From: Gigantopelta aegis | Taxonomy: Eukaryota > Mollusca > Gastropoda > Neomphalida > Peltospiridae | Length of the DNA: 64,000 bases | Assembly: GCF_016097555.1 (NCBI RefSeq) | Contig: NC_054699.1 | Coordinates: 5,931,197-5,995,196 of the forward strand | Direction of reading: 5' to 3' | In this document: positions 53,689 through 64,000 of the stretch, in pieces | Layout of the letters: every line of letters starts with the position of its first letter | Numbering within the stretch: the stretch's first letter is position 1 | Translations under genes and position numbers: made by a program | The notes under the pieces: generated by a model | The model's input: the letters and a program-made list of their open reading frames with translations, nothing else | The model's database searches: none | Told to the model about the DNA's origin: nothing

Positions 53689-54129
53689 ACTTACAACTTT
53701 ATTTCGGTTCACTCAGGCCGTCAAAGGACAGCATATGAGGACATATTTTACAATAGTTATTTACAGTGGCAAGATGACAACAGGAGTTCTTCATAGAATA
53801 TATACAGACATAATTCAAAATAGCTATATACATATTTTTAAAAAGAAGATACATGGTGACAGAACATTTAAATAAAGCAGAGAGATTTTTATAAGTCAGT
53901 ACTTTTAAAAGTATAAAATGATATTGAAGATGTTTATCTATGGTTTACTAAATTTACTTGTAATTTCAGAGATTAATTTTGACATTTTACGGAGAGTGCT
54001 TATGCTATTACAATTAAACCGTTCTAAGAGTTCTAGGTTTTTTTAATAATAATATGGCTTTATAAACGTTTATCCGCTTGCTCTTAATGTGCACGTTAAG
54101 CCCTATGACTTGACCTGACCTTTGATATG

Positions 54130-54360
54130 ACGTCAACAATGCTTTGACGTTTTAAATTTTAATATTATTATTAATGTCAAAGCGAAACTATGCACATTCG
54201 TCTGAATAAAATAGTTGAACTCGATAAATGTGTGAAAAGATCACTGTTTGACATTTATAATAATATTTATTTGAAATGATTGTGTATAAATATAAAATAT
54301 ACGTGCATGGATCTAATTAATACTACCCGATGATGGCATCTAACTAACGTGCTGTTCTGT
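54130..54360. repeat. dispersed repeat, second copy
   Basis: Related to 19970-20215 in the same orientation. Confidence 0.6.
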
Positions 54361-54369
54361 TCCAACATT

Positions 54370-55285
54370 TTCTGAAAATAGAAGTAAGTTACTAGTATAA
54401 ACGATTGTTTGTGTGTTTGTTTTGTTTTGTTTCTTTAATTGTTTGTTTATGAAGTAGGAGGTAGGGTACCTAGGCATTAGTGTAGCCAGTATTTTATATT
54501 GTGGAGGGGCACCTACATTGGCCCAGTATAGTTCTGCCCTCACCCCCCCCCCCCCCCCCCCCCCCTCCCGCGCCAGTAATATAACACCGGTATAAAAGTG
54601 CCGGTAGAGCAATCTTATACCGTTATAATACTGTCCCCCTGGTATAAGACTGCCCCCTATAAATCCCATGCTAAATAATATATATTTGCAGGGTTAGAAA
54701 TAAGTTTAAATTTTCAGATAGCCAGGAGAACACTCTTAAAGTAGAAACTAGTGGTCGCTTAAAAATGCAGGCCCCTGAAATATTTAAAATACAGTAATTA
54801 ACATGCTTAGTTTGCTTTGGTTGTTATTGACATGGTACAATATGCTTAAAATATGTATATTATTTAGATCGAAATAAACCACACGAAAACTATTAATACT
54901 GGCACAGTACATTTGGAAATGAAAAACAACTATATAACAATCATATGAAATGCTTGGGGTAGGCCTATACACGTTCTATGCAGCATAAAAACTTTATTTT
55001 ATAAAAAGTTTATAGAATATTTATATACTAGTAATCTAGAGTACAGGCCCGTACGCAGGGCGGGGGGTGGGGGGGGGGCGTGCGTACGCACCCCCATAGT
55101 CTGCCGAGGTCCGTCCGTGGATGTGTAAAAAAAATAAAAAAATAGTCCGACGATGTGAACTGAGGCAAAGAAACATTTCAAAGTTACTTCCCAGAATGCA
55201 GGAAAATGCATCTCCTGCATTCTAGATTTAATTTTTTTTTTTTAAATAATATATATTAAGGATTATCTTTCATAGTATTATAACC

Positions 55286-55332
<47 letters not shown>

Positions 55333-57640
55333 GTCATGTCATGACGCCATACAAATAGTATGTATGTGACGTCATTAGAGGTTGACATGGGCGTACATAG
55401 GATTTTGAAAAGGGGGGTTCCAAAATACTTTTGCAGAGATATTGGGCATATATTTCTATGTTAAGTTTTGAAAAGGGGGTTTCCAAAATAGATTGCAGAG
55501 ATATTGGGCATATATTTATATGTTGAGTAAATATAATAATGTCAGATATCAATGTCAGATATATTAAATTATAAAAAAAAGCGACCCCCCCCCCCCCCAT
55601 GTACGCCCATGGTTGAGTCTGGACTCTAAACGTTTTATAAGCCAGGCACGGCCGAAACAAGTAGACATTGGTGTGTGTGTGTGGGGGGGGGGGGGTGCTG
55701 ACTCAGGTCGAGGATGCAAAGCAAATTTTCTAGTGGGTTTTGGGGTACGCTAGAAAACTAGATTTCCTGAAATTCATTCAACAAGTAATACTCATCTCTG
55801 CCTGAAGATTTACTACCAATAATATTCTTGATTCAGAATTATTGGAGGGGCTAGAGCCGACTGCCATGCTCCGCAATAACGTACCGCCTGTAGGGTGTAT
55901 ACTACCAAATCAAATCCCATAGACGACAATAGTAACATATGTGGCTAAAACTCCTGCCTGCAGCGCCACGGATATAAATACTACCATCCCTCACACTTAA
56001 GGTGAATCAGAAAAAATTGGGGGTCAAGCTGCTCGTTTCTGAGATAACGGGTAGCGTCTATGACTACCCTAGTTCCGCACAAAATTCGAGTACTTTTTTT
56101 TACAGGTACCCCATACATGTTTCAAGCACAAGGCTACTTGACACATTGGTACTAGATGAAATAAAATTGCATATTTTTTTTACCCAGATGAAACTATTAT
56201 TTTTTACAACCAACAAACTCACATTTATAACCAATCACAGGACTTGTGGTGTTCACTTGTCTATCAAAAGTTGGGTGCACCTCGAACTTTGACCCAGCCG
56301 GAAGTTATTTGGTTTAGTACTACCTGTAAGCACGGGCCCAGATCTCACCCGTTCATGGACAGGGAGCGGCAATGATCAGATTCGTTTAGGAAATTATTTT
56401 AATTCGATTGCTTTAAACGTGACTTTTTGGCATCTTAATCGCAAAATTAGCCAGTTTTGAACAACAATTTGTTGACTATTTTAAGGATTATTTTACACAG
56501 TATAACCCAATAATTCATTTAGGTGGCCTTAGACGCGATTTCTTGTCATCTTCAAATAACATTTACCCATTTTCAGACAGCGATTTTAGTTGCTCTTTTG
56601 GAGTTTTCTGCCCACCTCCACCTCCTAGTCCTTGTCTCTTCAACCACTACATGTGCTAGCTCGTCTCACCTCCAGCCTTACCCCTTATTGATATTCATAT
56701 TTTTGGTAAGGCTGGAGGAAAGTATATGTAATGATTTGGCAGAACATGACAACCAAATGGTTGCAAGCTACTGTGTCTAAAATACTACTTTTTCCCCCTA
56801 AATCTGATGTCACAGAGCTGTAGTTTGATTATTCTCGAGTCCAGTCATCACATTAAACTTATATGTTGTTAACCAGTACCAACGCTACACGAAGAAACCC
56901 GACGTCCCTATGCGAAACGAACCTGCGCTGTACATTCTACACTCAGTGGTTTTAAATACAGCAACTTACCAGGCCCGTAGCCGGGTGGGGGTTGGGGGGG
57001 GGGGGGACGGGTGTGAACGCACTCCCCCACCCCCCCCTCCGCGAGAATTGTTCCGCCAAAAAATGTATGTTTTTTTATATCCTATTATATGTATTTTAAC
57101 GTTTACAATGGCTGTATTGAATGCTAGTTTATTGGAAACCATTATTGGAAGCCCGCCCTCTGATATTATTTGGCTCGTCTCTGTAGAAGCTCAAATATTA
57201 ATTTCAGCATTCGGAAATTTCTGTAAATATTTTTTGGCCTAAAATTGTACATCGATGTGCTCTAGTGGTGTCGTTAAAAAACCCAAAAACACGTTTCCAT
57301 TATAATTAACTGGGGTTGTAGTAATATTCAACAACTGATGAAAGTGCATTAGTTTCTGTCCTAAACAGATAACCCATGCAGCTGAGGTTAGTTCCCAGGA
57401 AAGTGTCCATGATTCTTACAATAAGCACGAACATAATTTTAAAGTGACTGAATGAATTCTTCCCCCACTACTAATCTTAGTCTCAGTGTTTATTTGTTTG
57501 ATCGATATGAAGTCCATGCAATAATGTGGCTAATTTTAAAATTGTGTACTTTATACTTCAACTAATTAGAAAATACTTATATGACAATTTTTGTTCGTAT
57601 ATAGGCACGCTAGTAAAGTACCCGTAACCGTAACCCGTAA
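54370..57640. other. intergenic repeats, no gene
   Basis: Poly-C tracts near 54543, 55060, 55585 and 57000, a (TA)n run at 55290-55328, and two related segments at 55405-55530 (AAAAGGGGG...TTGCAGAGATATTGGGCATA). The ORF-like frames at 56002-56292 and 56910-57242 show no protein signature. Confidence 0.55.
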
Positions 57641-57654
57641 AATCATTTGTATTT

Positions 57655-57900
57655 CTTTGAACTTATTTTCGTGCTTGTATCCAATTACGGTTCAAGCACG
57701 CTGTCCTGGGCACACACCTCAGCTATCTGGGTTGTCTGCCCAGGACAGAGGGTTAGTTGTTTATTGTTAGTGGTTAGCGAGAGAGAAGAGGGTGTAGAGG
57801 TACTACACCTACCCGCTGAGTCGTTAAAACTCGCTCTTGGTGGGAGCCGGTACAGGGCTGCGAACCCTGTACCTACCAGTGTTATGTTCAATTGCTTAAC
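57655..57900 (-). mobile_element. tRNA-derived SINE family 2
   Basis: GGTTCAAGCACGCTGTCCTG core and head with CGAACCCTGTACCTACCAG. Confidence 0.8.
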
Positions 57901-57904
57901 GATG

Positions 57905-58478
57905 GAAAAGAACCCAAAACTTCCAAACGGTAGCCGAGGACCAGTGAAGCACGTCCTCCTTCGACGAAACGCAAACCGACCGTGACATTAATTTGGTTAT
58001 ATTGTTCTATTTTGTTGTTGTCTTGTTTGTTTGATACTGTTTTGGTTTTTGTGTTTGTTTGTGGGTGGATGTGGGGTTTTCGTTGTTGTTGCTGTTTGTT
58101 TTGGGTGTGTGTCTCGTACGATAAATAAACTCTAAAGTGATTAACTTTGGATAAATTGCACGTATAGTGCCAATTCATGTCAGTTGCAAAATAAAATGCT
58201 GGTTGGGAAATTAAATTGGAAAATAACGAAACAAAAGTTAAAGAGTCAGGCTTATCAAAAATCTAATTTACCATTGTTTGGTATGTACATGTATGTATAC
58301 CCTTTATAATATATATGATGTATCAATAAAACAAATTCCAAAATATTTACCCGTTTATTATATATGCGCTAAAATAGACATGAGCAGTGGGGTTTTTTCC
58401 AAAGCGCTTTACAAAAGGTTACTTGATTAATAATTGGCTGCTATTTTGTTTTTATTTTTTAATAATTTATCTATCTAG

Positions 58479-58514
<36 letters not shown>

Positions 58515-58700
58515 ATATATATATATATATATATCTATATCTATAAATTATTAAAAATATGTACATACACATACTCATACACATACATACATACAATGGA
58601 CTCTGATATAAATATAGATATATACTGTGTATTAATAATGTGTCATAAACCTGACTCTTTTAACAAACCTCCAAGAAAACAAATACGACAAGGCAAGGAA
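57905..58700. other. intergenic, microsatellites
   Basis: A TCTA/TA run at 58470-58535 and T/G-rich stretches. No gene. Confidence 0.6.
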
Positions 58701-58715
58701 AATTATTAAAAAAAC

Positions 58716-58787
58716 AGGGGACACCCGGGTTCGAACCGGGGACCTCTCGATCTGCAGTCGAATGCTCTACCACTGAGCTATATCCCC
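58716..58787 (-). tRNA. tRNA-Cys (anticodon GCA)
   Basis: A 72-nt cloverleaf on the minus strand. The acceptor stem GGGGATA pairs with TGTCCCC (one G-T pair). The D arm has GCTCAGTGGTAGAGC, the anticodon loop CTGCAGA carries GCA at the centre, and the T arm has GGTTCGAACC. A box TAGCTCAGTGG and B box GGTTCGAACCC are perfect, and a T run follows the 3' end (plus-strand A's at 58708-58714), as expected for pol III. It decodes UGC/UGU. No intron. Unlike the SINE heads it has full stems, so it is a real gene. Confidence 0.95.
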
Positions 58788-59081
58788 TTATGGAAATGAA
58801 TGTAAATAAATGCTAGCTGTATGAGATATTCCGCCAAAGTACGTGACATGTGTTGCTTTATATTATCGACATTTCTATACAACTGTAGTGCCACGGGCAG
58901 ATATTGCGTGCTAGGCCAACGATATAGATCTGTGATACAGGCACATATTTAGCGACTGTGTTATGAGCTAGTCACTGAATGGATGAATGGGTGAACGAAC
59001 GAATTACTGGATGGATGAGTGGAAGAATTAATGCATCATTGCATGGAGAGGACATAAAAAGAAGGGCAGGAGTATAATCCC

Positions 59082-59082
<1 letters not shown>

Positions 59083-59123
<41 letters not shown>

Positions 59124-59353
59124 CCCAGTAGTAGTAGTAGTAGTAGTAGTCTCAGTAGTAGTAGTTAGTAGTAGTAGTAGTAGTAGTAGTAGTAATAGTA
59201 GTTAGTAGTAGTAGTAGTAGTAGTAATAGTAGTAGTAGTAGTAGTAGTCCCAGTAGTAGTAGTAGTAGTAGTAGTAGTAGTCCCAGTAGTAGTAGTTAGT
59301 AGTAGTAGAAGTAGTAGTTAGTAGTAGTAGTAGTTAGTAGTAGTAGTAGTAGT

Positions 59354-59387
<34 letters not shown>

Positions 59388-59458
59388 TAGTAGTAGTAGT
59401 AGTAGTTGTTGTTAGTAGTTAGTAGTAGTAGTAGTAGTAGTTAGTAGTTAGTAGTAGT

Positions 59459-59525
<67 letters not shown>

Positions 59526-59543
59526 TAGTAGTAGTAGCAGTTA

Positions 59544-59579
<36 letters not shown>

Positions 59580-59585
59580 GTTACG
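59083..59585. repeat. (AGT)n microsatellite, about 500 bp
   Basis: AGT repeats interrupted by TTAGT phase shifts and CCCAGT. A plus-strand shadow is not coding. Confidence 0.97.
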
Positions 59586-59611
59586 GTCCGGAACTTGCTG
59601 CCATTGTACGA

Positions 59612-60035
59612 AGAAGTTTGTTTTGTTTAACGATACCACTAGAGCACATTGATTAATTAATCATCGGCTATTGGATGTCAAACATTTGGTAATTCTAACA
59701 TAGTCTCAGAGAGGAAACCTGCTATATTTTTCCATTAATAGCAAAGGATCTTTTATATGCACCTTACCTCAGACAGCACATACCATGGCCTTTGATCAGT
59801 TGTGGTGCACTGGCTGGACCGAGAAAATGCCAATCAGTTGAATCAGAGGAAACCCGCTACATTTTTTCCCAATGCAGCAAGCGATTTTTATATGCACTTT
59901 CCCACAGACAAGAAAGCAAATACCACGGTTTTTGACTAGATGTGGTGCACTGGTTGGAACGAGAAAAAACAACAACAATGAGCTGAATTGATCCACCGAG
60001 GACGCAAGCACCTCGAGCGACTGAGCAAATCCATC
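59612..60035 (-). mobile_element. two SINE type-2 copies, second truncated
   Basis: First copy from TTTGTTTTGTTTAACGATACC to about 59830. The second begins at the GAGGAAACCCGCTACATTTT core and runs to a head remnant near 60030. Confidence 0.8.
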
Positions 60036-60064
60036 CCATTGTAAGATGTTTCCCACTAACATTT

Positions 60065-60343
60065 CATTTCATTTTAACTTATTTTTGTGCTTATGTTCAA
60101 TTAAGGTTCAAGCACGCTGTCCTGGGCACACCCACCTCAGCTATCTGGGCTGTCTTCCCACAACAGTGGGTTAGTTGTTAGTTGGTTTGTGGTTAGTGAG
60201 AGAGATGTGGGTGTAGTGGCCTTTGAGCCCATTGAGCCCTTAAAAATTCGCTCTCGGTTGGAGCCGGTATCGGGTTGCGAACCCTGTACTTACCAGTCTG
60301 TAGTCCGATGGCTTAACGACTGCGCCAGCGATGCCGGTTCCGA
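60065..60343 (-). mobile_element. tRNA-derived SINE family 2, near full length
   Basis: Tail TTTTAACTTATTTTTGTGC, core GGTTCAAGCACGCTGTCCTG, and head with TTGCGAACCCTGTACTTACC and GATGGCTTAACGACTGCG. Confidence 0.85.
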
Positions 60344-60469
60344 CTAACAAAAAATCTTTTAACTACTAAAGGCTCATATATAGTCTGGATGCGGCGCGTG
60401 CTCTGCGGTGCGGCTAAAAAATCGAAATAATTTAGTTTCAGTGAGATCATCAGCATACGGCCAGCCATA

Positions 60470-60820
60470 AGCTGGGGTGGGGATGGCAGTGGGGGAAGGC
60501 AACTGCGTCCCCTTCCCCCCACCCCTCAGAGTTGGAACAAATTCTCAAATTCGGGAAAAAATATATAAATATTCGGGTCAAATTGGCTTCCCTGAAACAA
60601 TTTCATTATGAATTTTCATAACTCTACTCACACTACTGGTTGTAATCCATGTTAAAATGCGTACATATACGTTTGCAACCGTATATACACATTTAGCAGA
60701 AATACTGATATGAATAAATATTGTTATCCAGATTCGGGTATTTTCGTTTGATTCGGGCAGAAATCAGCTTCCTCTCCGACTCCCCTACAAAAATGTCAGC
60801 CCGTACACCTATGTATGTAT
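60470..60820. repeat. dispersed repeat (CCCATTTTTGTAGGGG family), inverse copy
   Basis: Shares ATTCGGG, GTTTGCAACCGTATATACA and CCCCTACAAAAATG with 42850-42990 and 62690-62850 in reverse orientation. Confidence 0.7.
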
Positions 60821-60824
60821 GGAT

Positions 60825-62010
60825 GTGTGTATGGATGGACGGACGGTTTGATGGCAATAGTCGTTACGAGATGTTTTACAATACATTGACATTTGACATG
60901 TAATTGTGTATTAATAAATCGTGTACATTCAGTTAACACTTCACGAGATCACCATTTCAACATATCCATGCAAATTACCACTTCGATAGATGTGATAAAT
61001 AGATTACTAATATATCTGGGTACTTCTCAGAAACATCAGTTATCACATGTAATGCGTCAACAATACAACACGATCATGCAGTCAATAAGAAGACACCAGT
61101 CTATGCAATATCAGTACCAGTGTATGGAATCCCAATTAACCAGGACGTTCTATTAGTCAGAGAAAGCTCAGTACAATAATGGACGTAGTTCAATGAAAAC
61201 AAATGGTGTCATACAGGGGTGTTTATTACCTCGTCTTATAAAACTGATGAGTATGAATGTGAGGCACTGCACTCCGTTTGCGCTATCTGGTCGGGATGAA
61301 GGTATTTTCAAGGTAAGCATCCTTTCATAGATTTGTAACGTTGATTCAAATGACGAAAATGGACATATTATTATACTCAACAAAATTAATTAATGGTCTA
61401 TAGACTTTTGGTAATTAATAATTTTAGCAAGTTTGATCACAGATGACTATTTGTAATACGTAAATAAGGTCGCTTTGGCGATCTTTCGACAGGTGGTGCA
61501 ACCTATCACGTCAAAGGCATATGCGAAGACATTTTAATGGGGTTGGGGTTCTGAAGGAAGCTGTCCAAAAGTTTTGTCCTAAAAACAAACAAACAAAACA
61601 TAAATAAATAAACCACCACCATTAAAAACAAAAACGAAATCATTTATTTATCTGTTGTTACTTTTACTATTATATCGTTATTACTTAGCAGTTGGGCTGT
61701 TTGGGAAAATAAATGAATACTGTTAAACCATCGATTACTTCCATTTATTTTATTTTCCTTTTCTGTCCTTTCAGTTTATTCTATGGGGTTTTGTTTTTTG
61801 TTTTTTTTGTTGTTGGTTTTTTTTTACAAACGTTTACTTTTATTGATTGACTTATTTATTTATTGAAAATTGCAGTCGCCATTAAACATTGTACAATTTA
61901 ATGTTTGCAATTAGGAGAGGGCCCCGTCAGTTGGATAACTTACTAGACCAAGACCCACAGTGGCCACTCCATCTCATACGCGTGTTCCTAGTATGTACCC
62001 ATTACTATGG
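60825..62010. other. intergenic, no gene
   Basis: AT-rich. Short frames at 60893-61156 show no protein features. Confidence 0.5.
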
Positions 62011-62016
62011 GGAACT

Positions 62017-62170
62017 GGGGCGGAATCTAGGTCAGTCGGTCAAATGCTTGGGTCGTAGGATCGAACCTCTTCGGTGGACCCATTCTCTGATTGGGTGTTT
62101 CCCGTTTCAACCAGTGTCCCACAACTAATAAAAGGTCGTGGTAAGTACTGTCCAGTCTGTCGGAAATTTT
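62017..62170 (+). mobile_element. SINE family-1-related head and partial core
   Basis: GGGGCGGAATCTAGGTCAGTCGG head, B-box-like GGATCGAACC. The core is cut at CAGTCTGTCGGAAAT. Confidence 0.7.
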
Positions 62171-62173
62171 TTA

Positions 62174-62375
62174 TGGATGCCTCAGTAGCTCGGAGCGCAT
62201 CGTGGTTAAGTCTTGCAATTTGCAGGCAATTCGGTGCTACAGGTTCGAGTCCCAACAACGGCATGCGACAATTTGTGAGGCTAGAAAGGATTCAATTATC
62301 CCTGCGCCAGTGCGTTAATATCTATGTATGTAACAAGTCAACTTCGACATACAATATATAGATATTCATACATCA
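62174..62375 (+). mobile_element. tRNA-derived SINE, third family
   Basis: A box CCTCAGTAGCTCGGAG, B box GGTTCGAGTCCC, then a unique body ending in AT-rich sequence. No other copy in this window. Confidence 0.65.
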
Positions 62376-62689
62376 ATACGTACTAGCCAGTGCCAGGTCT
62401 GCCCACTGTTTCATGTACGTAAGCGGGATCGACCGTCCGTCTGTCTGTCTGTCTGTCTGTCCCAACTTTAGTTGTCCGGACGTTTTATTTTTGAAGTGCC
62501 TCAAAATATTGAGGTGAAATTTTGTGTATAGCTTTACCATGTACTATTACAGAATATTTTAGATTTTAATGACGATTTACCCATTTTTTTACAGAATTAT
62601 GGCTTAGGAACTTAGGAAATATGAAACTATTTTTAAGACGTATTTTGTTTTTCTTCGCAATACATTAAGATACTTTTTTATAGGCCCAT

Positions 62690-62850
62690 AGGCGTTAAGG
62701 CTCCCATTTTTGTAGGGGATGGGGGTGGGGGGTGGACAGGCTGGCTTTTTCTCGAATTAAACGAAAATGCCCGAATCTGGATAACAACATTTAATTTTAT
62801 TTATATTACCATTACTACCAAACAGTTATATAGGGTTGCAAACGAATCAC
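62690..62850. repeat. dispersed repeat (CCCATTTTTGTAGGGG family)
   Basis: See 42850-42990. Followed by a T-rich run. Confidence 0.75.
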
Positions 62851-63012
62851 TACGCATTTTTATTTTTTTATTATTTTTGTTTTTTTATTTATTTATTTAT
62901 TTTTTATTTTTTATTTTTACATGGAATAGAACTAATTTTTGAGGGTAGAATGATGGAAATACATGGTTTGCCAGAATTTGAGGTTTTGCTCCAGAACACG
63001 TACTGTTACAGA

Positions 63013-63343
63013 CCTGGTCCCGTGCTTATAAAACTTTTAGAGTCCAGACTCGATCTCAAATGATGTCACACGCATACAATTTGTATGTCGTTGTCATGAC
63101 ATTACTGTCTCAGACTCTATTAGAGTCTAGAGTCCAGACTCGATCTCAAATGATGTCACACGCATACAATTTGTATGTCGTTGTCATGACATTACTGTCT
63201 CAGACTCTATTAGAGTCTAGAGTCCAGACTCGATCTCAAATGACATCACACGCATACAATTGGTATGTCGTTGTCATGACATTAGTGTCTCAGACTCTAT
63301 CAGAGTCTCGAGTCTGGACTCTGAAAGCTTTATAAGCACCAGG
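63013..63343. mobile_element. MITE with triplicated 90-bp interior
   Basis: Ends CCTGGTCCCGTGCTTATAAA and TATAAGCACCAGG are inverted. The interior unit (GATGTCACACGCATACAATT) is present three times (63061, 63151 and 63241), a period of 90. Confidence 0.8.
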
Positions 63344-63493
63344 CCTGGTCCCGTGCTTATAAAACGTTTAGAGTCCAGACTCAATCTCTAATGACATCAC
63401 AAACACCATTTGTAGGGCGTTGTCATGACGTTAGTATCTCAGGCTCTATTACAGTCTCGAGTCTAGACTCTAAAAGTTTTATAAGCACCAGGC
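63344..63493. mobile_element. MITE, single-unit copy adjoining the previous
   Basis: The same termini directly abut the first copy, with one interior unit only. Confidence 0.8.
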
Positions 63494-63632
63494 CAGACTT
63501 GACTTTCATAGCGATTTACCCATTTTCTAAGAGATTGGTATTTTTGAGATGTGAAAATCTATTAGGTCCGGTAAGGTACACGTAGGCCTATTGCTCTAGC
63601 GGTATTTCTCATAACACTTGTTGTATTTACAG

Positions 63633-64000
63633 ATTTCCACGACTCTTGGTGGTAGCGGTTATTCTGCTGGCTATTTGCGAACAACACAGCCGTGTTAGAG
63701 GTCAGCCCAATATCATAGATGACGAAGAGCCGTCTAGGCCTGCTAAGCCACCCCTGCCTAACGGAGGTGGCCAAAGGGGCGAACCTGGACGCGCGAGTCT
63801 AACCGATCTCTCTACGGAAAATGGCGAAAGGCTCGACGGTACGACCTCCGATCCTTGTGAAGAATTCGAATCCAGCAACGTCAGTTCGACGTCTCCGTGG
63901 TCTTGCGTTGAGAGCACCACTGCCGACGCGCCTAAAAGGTCCGTTAAGACGGATTACGTAGGGTTCGTTGTCATCCCTCTGTTCCTCGTGCTGGGACTGT
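63633..64000 (+). CDS. exon of an unrecognised membrane-type protein, open at right edge
   Basis: Acceptor TTGTATTTACAG precedes 63633. The open frame (codons from 63634) continues 122 codons to the window end without a stop. It begins FPRLLVVAVILLAICEQ, a signal- or transmembrane-like segment. A charged Pro/Ser/Thr-rich stretch follows (EEPSRPAKPPLPNGGG) with a possible N-glycosylation site (NVSS). It ends in a second hydrophobic run (YVGFVVIPLFLVLG). GC-rich codon use contrasts with the AT-rich surroundings. No start Met is in the exon. The family is not recognised. Confidence 0.6.

Noticed and set aside
56002..56292. 96-codon plus-strand ORF
   Set aside because: No splice context, domain or compositional support. 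Lies among intergenic repeats.
62174..62260. A second true tRNA gene
   Set aside because: A and B boxes are present but the acceptor stem does not pair and a SINE body follows.

Overview
This is a stretch of animal nuclear genome, most likely from a gastropod or related mollusc. It is AT-rich and gene-poor, with split host genes, canonical GT-AG introns, dozens of tRNA-derived SINE copies, MITEs, satellites and long microsatellites. The mollusc assignment rests on my recognition of the SINE family (internal core reading like ATATAAAAGATCCCTTGCTG) and on the Polinton gene set. The genus is not determinable by eye.

Host genes. (1) A complete five-exon SLC16-type monocarboxylate transporter gene lies on the minus strand from 51561 down to 19331. 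Its exons are 51561-51378, 39475-39332, 38340-37540, 33464-33414 and 19479-19331. Every splice site is phase 1 with GT/AG ends, giving about 442 residues. (2) A tRNA-Cys(GCA) gene is at 58787-58716, minus strand. (3) An exon of an unrecognised membrane-type protein runs off the right edge (63633-64000, plus strand).

Viral-type mobile elements. Three blocks derive from Polinton/Maverick (adintovirus-like) elements. Block A (about 7229-14011) holds a heavily broken protein-primed type DNA polymerase B gene, a zinc-finger/packaging-ATPase gene and small ORF remnants, all on the minus strand. Block B (15076-18956) holds a second, divergent ATPase, a small conserved gene, a BIR-domain gene split by a putative intron, and a right terminal repeat ending just downstream of the transporter gene. 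Block C (22277-29124) is bounded by terminal inverted repeats and a 6-bp target duplication (CCCCTC) and sits in transporter intron 4. It carries a PC4-like gene, an intronless BIR gene and the 5' part of a retroviral-type integrase reading rightward. A C2H2/acidic protein, a zinc-finger/ATPase and the small conserved gene read leftward. No capsid, protease or polymerase gene is visible in C, so it is an internally deleted copy. Most genes in B and C have their own TATA box packed against the preceding gene.

Other mobile DNA. Transporter intron 1 carries a 1.75-kb TIR element with an orphan 318-codon ORF (39932-41682) and a 3.2-kb long-TIR element nested in a SINE (45201-48402). Intron 3 carries a TTAA-type MITE whose left end has expanded into about 47 tandem 46-bp units (34732-37145). 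Intron 4 carries hAT-like and Harbinger-like MITEs with target duplications. The left 7 kb and the right 12 kb are mostly repeats with no recognisable gene.
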